The notes: generated by a model from the letters alone, not told the origin. Shown: positions 1-15,333, counted from the first letter of the stretch. The stretch: DNA of 64,000 bases from Amaranthus tricolor (GCF_026212465.1 NC_080052.1:30592326-30656325), one strand, 5' to 3'. Numbers and translations: made by a program.

Positions 1-2068
1 CGAAGTATTTTAGGTTTTGCATGGAATTGAGTGAGAATCATGTTATAAAATTTTACAAATACATCAATAACCTCAGATTTGTGTTTCAAAAAATAAACCC
101 AGCACATTCGAGAATAATCATCAATAAATAGCACAAAATATGAAAAACCATGAGAGTCAGTATGGGGGGCTGGACCCCATACATCAGAATGCACTATATC
201 AAATGGTTTGGGAGCACGGGTATTACTAGGAACATAGGACTGTTTGTGACTCTTAGCTAAGATACAAGTTTCACAATCTAAAGATGCATCACAACTATTA
301 AGTGAAGGAAAAAGTTTTTTTAGATAACCTAAGGATGGATGACCTAAACGGCGATGCCAAGTCCTCAATTGGTGAGCAGGAGATCCATGAGCAAGCATTG
401 CACCACTATTTTGAATCACCTCATCGACATAGTATAGTCCACCTCGTTCAGTACCACGGCCAATGATCGTCCCCGTCTGAGCATCCTGCACAATACAATT
501 AGTAGAGGTTAACAGCACAGTATAGTTTAAGTCCTTTGTTAGCTGACTGACCGACAATAATTTATGAGACAAATTAGGAATTAACAAGCAATTTTTAAGA
601 TGGAGAGAGGGAGAGATATTGACTGCTCCAGCGTTGGCAACCGGTACACATGCCCCATTAGCTGTCTGGATGTGGGTTTTGTTAGTTGGATGGGTGTATA
701 AAAGATCATTGGGGTCAAATGTCATCGTATCGCTAGCCCCACAGTCAAATATCCATTGAGAGTGTGTGTTATGACTAAGAAGGCATTTGGTATGGCTGGG
801 TTGTGGGCTAGAAGAGCAAATGGGCCGGGGCTTGGAACTTGGGCCGAAAAATAAAGGTTGGGATGGGTGTGAGGTGAGTGTTAGGGTTTTCTGGTTATAA
901 AAGGGAGGTTGGGGGTCTTTGGGATAATTGGGCGTCCCTTTCCCTTCCCTTTTGCTGACGGCTGTTGCTTTTCTCTCTCCTCTTTCTTCCCACTTCTGAT
1001 TCTCACCAATTTTGGCTCTATGCTCTGAGGTTACCGTTGCTTCTCCTTCCCCTGTGCTCCATCCTTCTAATTCACCTGATTTTTGACATGATGTCGGTGG
1101 ATCGGCAGTACTGAGGTTAGCCTTGCCGCCGGTCCGGCTTGCCGGTGCCTTGGTGGCGGCTCTCCTTTTCTGTAGATCGTCCCACCACTCGGGGTATCCC
1201 ACAAGTTTGAAGCACCCCTCCTTTGTATGCCTGGAACCACCACAGTGAGTGCATCGGAGTTTTCTCCTGTCATCCTCTTCTCGGCTTCTTTGGAAAAGTT
1301 TGTTTCTCGTGGCTAACCCCGAGCCTATCTCTGAGGGACCAGTTCCCGATGATGAGACGCCGGTCATAATTTTCCGGCGTGCGATCTCTCGCCTGATTGA
1401 TGCGTAGGCGGTTTCCACCATCGGTAAAGGTACACTATTGAGGATGTCCCTCTTCTCTTTGTCAAGATCGTCGTTAATCCCAGTTAAGAATTGATAGAGT
1501 CTCTGTCTTTGAATGAATTTATTGAATTCTGTTATATCCTAAGGGCAAATCATTGGATTTGGCATTCTCCTATCAATTTCTTTCCATAGCGTGTTGAGTT
1601 TACCGTAGTAAACCTCAATAGTGTCGTTGTTTTGCTTCAATGTTGCTGCCTTTGAACTCAAATCGAAGATTTGCAATTCGTCCTTACCACATCCTAAGAG
1701 ACTTTCGATCCCTTGCCATAGGTTGTGTGCTGTTGTATAGTCTAGGAATTGATTTACAATATCTCCATCTATGTTCTCGATTATCCACGCTATGACCATG
1801 GCATCTCGTTGTTCCCATTGGGAATAGTTGGGGTCTGATGGTTGCGGGGTCCGGCAGTGATGTGACTGAGTTGCCCCCGACCTCCAATTGCTACATGCAT
1901 TAACTTGCACCATTTTGTATAATTGTGGTATGTTAGTTTTTCTGAAATTTTGAGTGATGTTGGATTTTCGGTTTGATTGGTTATTTTGTTGAGTTTCTGA
2001 AACATCTGAAACATCTGTTCTAAAGACATTAGGGTTTGGTGGGTTTGTTCTTCTGATGAATCGGCCAT
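1..2068 (-). pseudogene. Broken gag-pol of the left-edge Copia (gag, zinc knuckle, protease, integrase N-part)
   Basis: The start is the ATG at 2066-2068. The gag (UBN2-type) begins MADSSEEQ, then shifts frame at roughly 1840-1880, and the second frame carries SDPNYSQWEQRDAMV. An in-frame TAG follows near 1542. Beyond it the frame is open again: the CCHC knuckle CTHCGGSRHTKEGC lies near 1200-1260 and the protease region near 720-780. The protease active-site motif reads WIFDCGAS, where family members have DSGA, so Ser has become Cys. A GAG-pre-integrase segment with C..C pairs (about 240-480) leads into an open integrase core with HSDVWGP and FIDDYSR at the window edge. Frameshift, stop and altered active site make this copy non-functional. 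Confidence 0.75.
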
Positions 2069-2132
2069 TTGTAGGTAAGAACCGGTAGATGATGAGTCCT
2101 TCCTGGATCTAAACCCTAAGGCTCTGATACCA

Positions 2133-2342
2133 TGAAGAATTAATAATTTCTGGAATTTCGTTTGAAAGATACTGTTTTTTCTTCTTGTTTATTACTTAGA
2201 ATCATATTCTATATATACATGAGCATTTATCAATTAGTAACTAACACAAAGTAACTGCCTAGTAACTGCAATATAAATGTAACTGCCTAGTATAGTGTAA
2301 CTGCAATGTAAATGTAACTGCAATGTATATAATGTAACTGCA
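2133..2342 (-). repeat. 5' LTR and primer-binding site of the left-edge Copia
   Basis: The LTR has TG..CA ends on the plus strand (TG at 2133, CA at 2341-2342). On the minus strand it is followed at once by TGGTATCAGAGCC (plus 2120-2132), the usual primer-binding site of plant Copia elements, complementary to initiator-Met tRNA. The outer part holds repeated TAACTGCAATGTA-like units (about 2258-2342). The outer border is inferred from the CA end only. Confidence 0.6.
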
Positions 2343-2543
2343 TTTCAATAAATTTGGTCCAGTTTATAAGGTATTAACTTCTATTTGGATATAGGATTTC
2401 ACGGTGAGAAATTTTATAGTAAGTAGTCAAAAAGTCAAGTGCTACAATAAATCAAATAAAAGAATTATTAGTTTTTATGAAAGTTTCATTACGTAGGAAA
2501 TATATATAATCTATATATCTTAGAAATTACAATAATAAACTTT

Positions 2544-3524
2544 GGGAAATTTAAAAATGGACAAGAAATAACTGTAAAAAGACTTTTAAGAGCATCCTGA
2601 CAAGGACAAGGACAAGAAGAATTTGTAACTGAAGTTATTGTAATTTCGAAGCTTCAGCACAAAAACTTGGTCAAGCTACTCGGTTGTTGCGTGGAAGGAG
2701 AGGAAAAATTGTTAGTCTATGAATTTTTACCGAACAAGAGCTTGGATGCCCTTTTATTTGGTATGTCTTAGTAACTTAATTACTAACATCTTAACGCACT
2801 TCAAGTGCACTTTAGTATACAATCTCTTATGATCATGTTGACATATTCCAATTTTAATTTGTGTTTTTTCTTTACCTTTGTGTGCTTGTAATATCCACTA
2901 CAACGAGAAAATTTAAATTGGAGAATATGGTTTGAAATTATTAGAGGGATATATAAAGGTGTTCTTTCAAAGAAATTCTAAACTAAAGATTATTCATCGG
3001 GATCTCAAAGCAAGTAATATTTTACTCGATAGAGAGCTCAATCCAAAAGTATCTGATTTTGGAATGGCTAGAAGATTTGGTGGTAAACAAGATCAAGCAA
3101 CCACGTTGAGAGTTGTCGGAACCTAGTAAGAAACACTAACATTCATTTTATGTGTCATGTATGCTAGCTAATGGTATCAAAAGATTCAATTCATGAAAAT
3201 ATTTTCTATAAAAGGTCAAAGAGAAATTAGATGTTTATAGTCTTGGAGTATTGGTTTTAGAGATTGTTAGTGGGCGAAGGAATGGCGCTATTCATGATAG
3301 ATCCTTTAAGGCTTTTATGTCATGTAAGTTATCTATAAAAGAAGGATTTTTTTTGTATGCTTTTCAATCATATAACTTAAAGTGTTGACAATTTTACCAT
3401 GATATCTAAAAAATTGATATTTAGAAAATTTTTGTGTTTCCAAAGAAAAAATTATATTAAATTACATTAATAAAATACAAGATTTCATCTTATATACAGC
3501 CCTTAGGGCTGTATAAATCATTTT

Positions 3525-3559
<35 letters not shown>

Positions 3560-3789
3560 TGAAGATAATATAGTTTTGTGTGTGTTAAAGAATTCCCAGA
3601 AGACAGGCCCAGTATCTCAACTATGATAACTATGCTCGACATGACTATATGTTGCAACTTCCCAATCCCAACCCTCAACGTCTTGGCTTTACTCAAAACC
3701 GGAATGGTACTGTCCAACTTCTTCAAGACGACCAAATAGCTGATTCTTCTTTGAATTTAGTTTCGCTTTCGGCTGTAGCTGGTCGATAG
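2544..3789 (+). pseudogene. S-receptor-like kinase pseudogene (exons 3-6 remnant)
   Basis: Remnants of four kinase exons lie in the same order as in the intact genes. Exon 3 (about 2544-2764) carries GQEITVKRL and [13 protein letters not shown] but has a TGA at 2598-2600 where other copies have GGA. Exon 4 (about 2893-3124) carries [11 protein letters not shown] and SDFGMARRF but is shifted in the helix before the HRD motif. Exon 5 (about 3213-3320) begins late and has lost the activation-segment APEYAMEG part. Exon 6 (about 3590-3789) keeps EDRPSISTM, then changes frame, and the last frame ends SLSAVAGR before TAG. Exons 1-2 are absent: the sequence upstream is a Copia LTR. The lost exons may lie left of that element, or be deleted. 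Confidence 0.85.
3527..3556. repeat. (AT)15 microsatellite
   Basis: Fifteen uninterrupted AT units lie inside the pseudogene, between its exon 5 and exon 6 remnants. A short inverted repeat with 10-bp arms (TATACAGCCC, 3493-3502 and 3506-3515) lies just before it. Confidence 0.95.
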
Positions 3790-4226
3790 TTGTTGGTATT
3801 CGTAATCGTAGCAATGTCTTTGGAATGGATTAATAATTTTACTGATGAAATTCCTACTACGTTCTAATGTGTATTTAATAGCGTGAAAGAACCAACTTAA
3901 CTACTTTGCAAATTCACGAGAATATTTAGTGTCAGATATGTGAATTCTTGTGTTGCATTTACATTTTTATCTCGAAGTGCTTTTGGGTGAGAGAGTGTGT
4001 TAAAGTATATATAACATAACATGAGGTCTTGAACATTAACTTAAGTTTTTAATTGAGTTGGTTCCTTGACATCGTAAGTTAATGGTTGAGTTCATATGAT
4101 ATGTTATATATTCTAAAAATAGTAGGAAATTGGTTAGGTATAGCTTTACTTAAAGTGTGAAATAGTTTGATTTTTCAAATTTTAGATTATAATTGTAAGG
4201 AAAGTTCAATAAAAGAAGCCGGAGAA
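3790..4226. other. AT-rich spacer
   Basis: No gene, RNA gene or recognisable repeat is seen between the kinase pseudogene and the next Copia element. Confidence 0.6.
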
Positions 4227-4231
4227 ACACT

Positions 4232-4578
4232 TGTTAAAATAATCTAGAAAAATCTCGAATTTTAAGATTTTAATCAATAAACTAAAGAATTAAAAAATTA
4301 AAAATATCTAAAATAATAATATAATAGAAGATCCTAAAAAAAGTAATTAAAAAAATAAAAACATCTAAGATAATGTAATAGAAGTTCCTAGAAAAAGTAA
4401 TTAAAAAATAAAAATATCTAAGATATTTTAGTAAATTTGTAACTAAAATCATCACTATAAATACCCATTGATGTAATCAAATTTTGGGTGAATGAACAAG
4501 AATAGTCATTTTACATATTCACTCATCTTCCTTTCCAAATAAATCAATTCACTATTTTACCATCTAAATTTTCATACA
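4232..4578 (+). repeat. 5' LTR of the degenerate Copia
   Basis: Starts TGTTAAAATAATCTAG. A TATA-like CTATAAATACCC stretch lies near 4454-4465 and the polypurine-poor 3' part ends just before the primer-binding site. It aligns throughout with the copy at 8218-8566. Confidence 0.85.
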
Positions 4579-4683
4579 TTTGGTATCAAGAGCTAATTAA
4601 AAGCAAGACCTCCAAACAACCTAAACACATTAACCAATATACTCCACAATAAAATAAACCTCTAACCACAAAATAAAAAAAAT

Positions 4684-7600
4684 GACCTCAACCATTAATT
4701 ACCCCCAAGTTAATTGGGTTCCCACATTTAAGGAAAAAAATATGTTCAATGGGCTATGCAAATGAGGTCAATATTTATCTCCCAAGATTTATGGGAATTA
4801 GTATAAGAAGATTATGAGCAACTACCCAAAAATAACACTAAAGAGTCATGATGAAACAAAAATAAAACAATATAAACAAAATAGGATAAAGGATAACTAT
4901 GCCCTATCCCTATTATATCGCGGAGTCAACGAGGGCAATACTTATAACGACCATGCCCGCAAAACAACTACGGGGGCTTAGAGGATCCTGGAGACAATAT
5001 ACAGAGGTTCTGAAGAGGTAATTCTTTTTAAACTTCAATGACATCCTGGAGACAATATACAGAGGTTCTGAAGAGGTAATTCTTTTTAAACTTCAATGAC
5101 TATAGAGAGAATTTGATAATTTATTAATGGCAGAAGATGAAACAATACATTTATTTTTTGACCGAGTCACTAATATAGTCTATCAAATAAGATCAAATGG
5201 TGGTAAAATAGAAGATGAGAATGTGATTAGAAAAATATTAGGAGTCTCTCACAAAAATATAACATTATTGCCACGACAATAAGAGAGGTTAACAAGAAAA
5301 ATTTATCTCAATTAAGAATACCGAACTAATGGGAGAGGTTAACAAAATATAACATTTTGTCACTCTTGACGAAAATGTTAAAACACATATCACACCTGGC
5401 GACGGTAAAAAAGAAGATGTCGTCGGAAAAGGGACAATCGCCGTTAAAACAAAAAATGGCTCATCAAAATTAATTCATGAAGTTTTCTATGTTTCCGGAC
5501 TTGCATAAAATTTATTAAGTGCAGGCCAATTAATTAAAAAGGGTTATATGGTTAAATTTGAGAATAATAAATGTCAAATTTATGATAAAAATAAGGGTCA
5601 GATAATAACAACTGTCGAAATGGCTAAAACTTCAATAAATGATGAATCCACCTTATGGCATTTGAGATTCGGGCATCTAAATTTTAACAATCTAAAACTA
5701 TTAAAACAAAAAAAATGGTAATTGGACTACCATCAATAAAAAATGAAAGAAAAATTTACGAAAGCTGTATATATGGCAAGATGCACAGATTGCCATTTCC
5801 TACCACGTCTTGGAGGGCCAAGGCTCCTCTAGAGTTTGTTCGTGCAAATATCTGGGGTCCTACAAAGAATCCGTCTCTTGGCGGAAAAAAATATTTTCTT
5901 TTGTTCTGACTACTCCCACATGATGTGGGTATATTTCCTAGAGAAAAAATCAGAAGCTTTTTCTCACTTCATGCAATTCAAAACCCTCACAGAAAATCAA
6001 AGTGGACATTCTTTTAAGATTCTTAGAACGGATCGTGGCGGAGAATTTACAAGCAACGAATTCAACAACTTCTATAAGAAGCATGGAATTAAAAGAGAAC
6101 TTACAACAAGTCATACACCTCAACAAAATAGTGTCGCAGAAAGGAAAAATCGCACTATAGCAGAGATGGCTCGCAGCATGATGAAAAGTAAACATCTACC
6201 TAAAAGATACTGGGTCGAAACTGTTCACACGACAGTATATATCCTCAATAGATCTCCCACAAAAGCAGTTAAAGATTTAACACCTTATGAAGCTTGACAC
6301 AAGAGAAAGCCAAGAGTAGAGCACCTCAAAGTGTTCGAATGCGTAGCTTATGCCCACATCCCGAAGGAGAATAGAGAAAAGCTCGATGAGAAGGGGAAAA
6401 AATGCATATTCATTGGATACAGTCATGAAACAAAAAGATATGCCGCTACAAGCCTGAATCTAAAGAATTAATCATCTCTAGAGACGTAATTTTCGAAGAA
6501 GCAGCCGAATGGACGTGGAAAGAAAAAGAAATTGAAGCTCGCGAAGGAGATACTCCCCCAAGAGATCCAAGTGAAGAAGACGGAGCAGACCAACCGACAA
6601 ACCCATCATCTCCGAGTCCAAGCACACCTAGAAGTACAAGATCATCCCCAAGCTCAAGAAGCCAAACATCACGTTCAACTCCTCAACATCAAGAAACCCG
6701 AAGATCAACAAGAGATCGGCAACCGCCATCATGGCTACAAGTTTACCATTGTGACCAAGCAATGATGCCCCACAAACATTTCAAGAAGCAACAGAAGAAG
6801 AAACATGGATTAAGGCTATGAACGAAGAAATCAAAATGATCGAAAAGAATCACACATGGGAACTTGTAGACAAACCACAAGACAAGGAAGTCATTGGACT
6901 CAAGTGGGTCCATCAACAAGTATAAAGCAAGGCTCGTAGCAAAGGGATATGTCAAATCAGAACAGTTCAGGCATTAGCAGCACAACATCAGCTACAAGTC
7001 TTTCAGGTGGATGTCAAATCAGCATTTTTAAATTGAGAACTTGAAGAAGAAGTGTACGTCGAGCAACCGCAGGGATACGTCATTAAAAGCCAAGAAGACA
7101 AAGTATACCGCCTTCGAAAAGCTCGTACGGACTCAAACAAGCACCCCGAGCGTGGAACAGCAACATCGACAATTATCTTCTCCAACATGGTTTCATCAAG
7201 AGTCCGAGCGAACGTTCACTATACACCAAGACACAAGGTAACAACTTTCTCATTTTATGCCTACACGTGGATGATCTAATCTATACAGACACACATCCAA
7301 CGATGATAGAAGAATTTAAAAAGGCTATGATGAAGGAGTACGAGATGATGGACCTTGGTACAATGAAATACTTCCTTGGCATACAAATCAAACAAAGCCA
7401 GGAAGAATATTTCTATCACAAAAGAAATATGCAGAAGACCTTCTTAAGAAATTCAACATGGTGAATGTAAACCACTGGCTACACCAATGTCAATCAATGA
7501 GAAGTTATCAAAGTACGATGGCAAACCAAAAGTCGACGGAGCAATGTATCGAAGCTTAGTTGGCTCTCTTATTTATCTCACACATACAAGACCAGATATA

Positions 7601-8223
7601 GTCAACGTTGTCAGCATCGTATCCAGGTTCATGAGTGAACCGAGCAAGAATCATCTAACAGCAGCAAAGAGGATTCTCATATACATTAAGGGAACGAAAA
7701 GCTATGGGATCATGTACGAAACTGAAAAAGATTTCAAGCTCACAGGATACACCGATAGCGACTGGGCTGGAAGCATGGATGATAGAAAAAGTACAAGCGG
7801 GTACATATTTCAGATTGGGAACAAGGTAGTCTCATGGTCATCAAAAAAACAGGCGACAGTAGCTTTATCATCAGTAGAAGCAGAGTACATTGCAGCAACA
7901 AGTGCAGCATGTGAAGCAGTCTGGCTCATAAGGATATTAATCGATCTACAACATAAGCAAGAGACACCAACAACGATGTTCTACGACAACATGTCAACAA
8001 TAGCAATGAAAAGAATCCAGTGTTTCATATCAGATCAAAACACATCGAGATACGACATCCCTACATTCGTGAGTTAGTAGACAAGAAAGAGATCGAACTA
8101 CAATTCTGCAAGACAGGGGAGCAGCTTGCAGACATTTTCACAAAACCCATATCAACTGATAGATTTATCGAGTTCAGAAGACAACCCAGAGTTCAAGATT
8201 TTTCAGATGAAGGAGAGTGCTAA
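4684..8223 (+). pseudogene. Decayed gag-pol of the degenerate Copia
   Basis: The ATG at 4684 opens a gag-like stretch that is soon stopped, and the gag contains a perfect 58-bp tandem duplication (4985-5100). GAG-pre-integrase traces lie at 5600-5800. The integrase is readable at 5836-6297 with LRTDRGGEFTS, TPQQNSVAERKNRT and TPYEA, then a TGA follows where a codon for Trp is expected. The RT is shortened: EVIGLKWV is followed almost at once by KARLVAKGY, and its active-site region reads HVDDLIYT near 7262-7285. The RNase H is the best preserved part (7487-8077 continuing in another frame to 8223), with GYTDSDWAGS and VEAEYIAA. Several frameshifts and stops mean no functional polyprotein is possible. 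Confidence 0.85.
4985..5100 (+). repeat. Perfect 58-bp tandem duplication inside decayed gag
   Basis: Positions 4985-5042 and 5043-5100 are identical. The unit begins ATCCTGGAGACAAT and ends AACTTCAATGAC. Fifty-eight is not a multiple of three, so the duplication itself shifts the gag frame. Confidence 0.95.
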
Positions 8224-8566
8224 ATAATCTAGAAAAATCTAGGATTTTAATCAAACATAAAAAATATCTAAACTAAAGAATTAAAAAATTAAAAATATCG
8301 AAGATAATATAATAAAAGTTCCTAGGTTAAGTAATTAAAAAAATAAGAGTATATAAGATAATATAATAGAAACTCCTAGAAAAAGTAATTAAAAAATAAA
8401 AATATCTAAGATATTTTAGTAAACTTGTAATCAAAATCATCACTATATATACCCATTGATGTAATCAATTTTTGGGTAAATAAACAAGAATAGCTGTTTT
8501 ACATATTTACTAATCTTTCTCTCCAAATAAATTAATTTACTATTTTATTATCTAAATTTTCCAACA
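8218..8566 (+). repeat. 3' LTR of the degenerate Copia
   Basis: Starts TGCTAAATAATCTAG directly after the RNase H-coding tail. It aligns with the 5' LTR with many substitutions and small indels. The end lies at 8563 or 8566 depending on how the target duplication is read. Confidence 0.85.
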
Positions 8567-8856
8567 CTCTAGAAAAGGGCTGATAGTGTTCAAAAGCTTT
8601 TAAAAATTTCTTTGAAATGATTTCAAGGCTCTAAAATCAAGTTTTGAGTTCTCAAACTTGAACAGAATGAAATATAAGGAGTATAAGAAATGCAAATACG
8701 GCAATTAGATTGAACAAAAGATAAAGATTTTAAAGCGGCTCAACGATCAAAATTATCAACTAACCCCATTAGGGGTTCTTGTTTAAAAGAATATCTAAAG
8801 TAATTATATATGTAAGGAAATGTCATTTGATATCAGTTTTGTTAAATTATTATTGG

Positions 8857-9292
8857 AAAAATAACCTAGGATAATCCATTCTTTTTATGATTTTTTTTAT
8901 AATAATCTCACTTATGGATTAACCATGAATAATCCCAACTTTAGAAAGTATTAGCGTAGAGTAAACTTAGGTTACCTATGGACCATTATGGTAGGTAATT
9001 CACCAAAGTAAATTGAAAATTAATGTAAAATTTTGAAAACTTACAAAAAAAAAAAAAAATTGAACGATAAAAAAATCAAAATTTCTTAAAACATTTTTTA
9101 ATATTTTTTTCTACATTTTATTTTAATTAATCTTTTTTTTAAAAAATAAAACTTGATGTAGCAAGTCAACAGGTTACCTAAATTTACTCTAAGCAAATAC
9201 TCCTAAAGTTGGGATTCTTCATGATTAATTAATAGGTGAAATTATTATAGGAAAATCATAAAAATATTGGATTATTCTAGGTAATTTTATTT
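8857..9292. mobile_element. Foldback MITE with ~120-bp inverted arms
   Basis: The left arm (about 8857-8977, starting near AATAACCTAGGATAATCC) is matched by the reverse complement of the right arm (about 9170-9288, ending near GGATTATTCTAGGTAATTT). The arms are imperfect but continuous, and share CCCAACTTTAG and GAGTAAA.TTAGGT.ACCT. The middle is an A/T-rich loop of ~190 bp. There is no coding capacity. The exact ends and the target duplication are not resolved. Confidence 0.75.
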
Positions 9293-10674
9293 TTATTTTT
9301 TCTGATTTATGTCAAATAATTAATAAAATTGTTCACCTTTTAGCTAAAAAGACTTAAAATGTAGATTATATTGATTTCATTGTTGTGATTAAGATAATCT
9401 TTAATGGTATTACAGAGTTATGGAACATTTGGTCAAATGTCAACATTATGAACCTTTTAATGCACCAAGTCATTAACAATGTAGAAGTCAAGTAACATGA
9501 TAATGAACCTTATTCCCTATAATTTTCGTTTTTAGAGGGAGTGAGGGACCCATTCAAATCCCTACAATTATTTCTCCGCGTGGTGACCATTATGAGTCAT
9601 GCACTCGTGCCAAATCTTATTACATGCACATAAATTTCATTAAAAGAAGAAAAAATTGAACTACTCTCCAGTAAACCATAAGAATGTAAGATCATAAATT
9701 CATAATTGTCCACTAGTTTCGCAATCATTTTGGTAGTTGAATAACAGAAAAAAAAATAAATTATTAAGGCCCACCCTAATTATCAAAAATTTAAGATTAA
9801 AAACAAAAAAGCCTTGCAAACCTATATACTGATTATTGAAATAGACTACATTATTCCCATCTAACAAAAAAAGCCTTCAAACCTAGGACAGTGTGTTCCT
9901 TTAAGTGTCCCTTTCAGTCCAAATCCAGTTTCTAATCTATTAGAGTACTAAAATGCTGCTCTTGACAGCGTTTTCCCTATAAACTTATTTTTTTAAATAG
10001 CTGGGGGTGAAATGGGTTTAAAATATATCGTCTGGTTGGAAAATGGCTTTAAAATCAGTTTTTGGTTGACTTTTTTTTTGGCATATTGGTTGTTCAAATA
10101 GTCGAAAAATGTATTTGGTGAATGACTTTTAACTAACTTTACAAAGCTAACAAATTGTTTTGAGTATTTTCTATTGACTCTAAGTTTTTAGTTCTTTTTT
10201 CTCTAACAAATAGTCAAAATTCAATAGCTAACTTTTACCAATATTTCTTTAACAGTTGACTTATACAAATAACTTAAACACTAACAAAAAAACCAACATA
10301 CCAACTAATCAATCAAACCAACTGATCAACACCAACAACTAATAACCAACAGTCAATAACTAACAACCAATTAAGAAACGACTCTTATTTAGAAGTAATA
10401 AACAAACAACCAAAAAGACAACAATTTAATCCACAAAGAGCACATGTCACCATCTAAGGAAACTACCAAAAATTGTGAGCCCTACTACATTCATGTTCAA
10501 AGTTTCAACTTCAATTTAGACCACTGACCTGTGGAGCCAAAGAGAAGACTAGCAGCCATATCCTGTTGTCTTCATTGCTTTCCAAAATGCTTTTAACTTT
10601 TAAAGAAGTAAACAGTTAGCCATGAATAAATCTTTAAAATGAACATCAAGAAAAGTGAAGATTCATAAACCAGG
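9293..10674. other. Spacer and upstream region of SRLK-1
   Basis: No gene is seen. Around 10040-10400 lies a stretch with GGTTG-rich sequence on the left and CAACC-rich sequence on the right, weakly suggesting an old MITE. The last ~170 bp (10500-10674) share blocks with the region upstream of SRLK-5: TTAGACCA followed by AGACTA..., CATATCCT, and AGTTAGCCAT. Confidence 0.5.
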
Positions 10675-13923
<3,249 letters not shown>

Positions 13924-14517
13924 CGTCTCTTTGTAAAGAAACAAGTTATTATTGTCAGTCAACCAGTAATCAGTATCAATATGCAAGTAAATGATTGGCT
14001 TTGTAGATGACTTATCAGGAAATATTTCAGTCAATTTTTATTAGGAAAGTTTTGAAGTATTAACTGAATGTAAAGAGCAAGGTGAGCTTGATACTCCCAT
14101 TTGATGTGCGTACTCTGTGGCAGAACTTCAAAAGCATTATCCCAGATTTACCAAGATATGACATCTCAAAACAAGGAGAAATTTTGAACAAAATGGTCTC
14201 GTAGTAAGGAGGAACAGACATCTTACACAATCGTGCAAGAGTATGTGATATCCTACTGAGAATCACTTATGCTTTCTTAATTCTGGATGAATGAATGAAA
14301 GTCTGAATTACTTGATCCGAATTTGTATAAGATATCCTAATCAATGTAACATGAAACAAAATTTGAATCAATACCAGAAACACAAAATGTTCATTTAGTG
14401 TTTCGGATACTTCGAAACGAAATTTGATCCAACAAAAAGCTAAGATAGGGCCATGGTGATGTCCATATACATTGATCATAATCATAAGTAAAAAAACATA
14501 ACCATAACACTAATCAG
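13924..14517. other. Downstream region of SRLK-1
   Basis: Presumably the 3' UTR and spacer. No further gene or repeat is recognised. Confidence 0.5.
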
Positions 14518-14522
14518 AAATC

Positions 14523-15333
14523 TGTTAAAGCAAGTACCAATAATCTTAATGATGACGTTAACTTTAAACATATAATCGAACATGCTTTGTCTTGTACTTT
14601 AGAGAGGGTCGATAAAGATGTGTCGAATATGGGTGATTTAAGGTTTAGAACGATTGATAAGAGTTGCTTGATCAAAGCAACAAATAAAGAAGCAGAACAG
14701 TGAGTGGCTCGACCAACCGCTCGATCGAGTAAAGTATTGCTCGACCGGTCGAGCGGTGTTGGCTCGGTCGAGCAAGGTGTGCAGAACAAGTCAGTAGCTT
14801 CTCTGGAAGCTCGCTCGACCGAGCGAGGTAGTGGCTCGGTCGAGCGGAAGTCCAGCAGACTACATTGGATTCTGTTTTTGGTCAGAATTTGTAGTGACTA
14901 TGCAATAAGGTGGTGCATTACTCTATTGTTTATTGTAATGTTTATTATCATGGTTAATTAGATTGTTAATTGGGATGTTACATGTGAGTTTATGGTGACT
15001 TATGAGGGAATACTAAAGGTGATGAATACCTTGCTTATAAATAGGATTCATCACTCATAGTAAGAGACACCACAGAAACACACATATTGTTGAGAGGGCT
15101 ATTGCATTGTTAGAAACTTGAGAGTGTTCTTACTTTGCTTTAGTATTTGTGATCTTGAGAGATTGTTCTCAAGATAAGGGAGGTTTATTATACTTGTAAT
15201 TGTTGAATTCATTATAATAAACTATATTTGAGGGGGAGGTATTCAAGATACCTCATAAACACTTGTGTTCATTTTTGCATTATATTTTTCATTTGTTTTT
15301 CTTTGTTGAATCTCTTTGAGGCTTGCGCTTTCA
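14523..15333 (+). mobile_element. Solo LTR with GCTCGACC palindromes (family A)
   Basis: An 811-bp LTR starting TGTTAAAGC and ending GCTTTCA. It is flanked by a perfect 5-bp duplication AAATC (14518-14522 and 15334-15338). A cluster of GCTCGACC/GGTCGAGC motifs occupies 14706-14850, including the perfect 16-bp palindrome GCTCGACCGGTCGAGC at 14739-14754. A TATA-like CTTATAAATAGG follows near 15032. No internal domain or second LTR is present, so it is a solo LTR left by LTR-LTR recombination. The parent family is not identified. Confidence 0.85.

Larger units (their letters stand above)
1..2342 (-). mobile_element. Ty1-copia retrotransposon, 5' part, running off the left edge
   Basis: Read on the minus strand this is the 5' end of a Copia element: LTR (2133-2342), primer-binding site, gag, CCHC zinc knuckle, protease, GAG-pre-integrase and the start of the integrase. 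The window ends inside the integrase, so RT, RNase H and the 3' LTR lie to the left, outside the window. The reading frame is damaged in gag. The opposite LTR and the target duplication cannot be checked here. The element directly abuts a kinase pseudogene, which suggests it may have inserted into that gene. Confidence 0.85.
4232..8566 (+). mobile_element. Degenerate full-structure Ty1-copia element
   Basis: Two similar ~350-bp LTRs flank a damaged gag-pol. The 5' LTR is 4232-4578 and the 3' LTR 8218-8566. The primer-binding site TGGTATCAAGAGC lies at 4581-4593. Domain order (GAG-pre-integrase, integrase, RT, RNase H) is that of Copia. The LTRs differ at many sites, so the insertion is old. 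The 3' edge is ambiguous. If the LTR ended at 8563, the next five bases ACACT (8564-8568) would equal the five before the 5' LTR (4227-4231), a perfect target duplication. If it ended at 8566, the LTR would have the usual TGTT..AACA ends but no duplication. Confidence 0.9.

Noticed and set aside
10040..10400. Possible MITE with GGTTG/CAACC ends upstream of SRLK-1
   Set aside because: The inverted match is weak and no borders or target duplication could be set.
14704..14961. Overlapping frames on both strands through the GCTCGACC cluster
   Set aside because: They are produced by the palindromic repeats of a solo LTR and are not coding.
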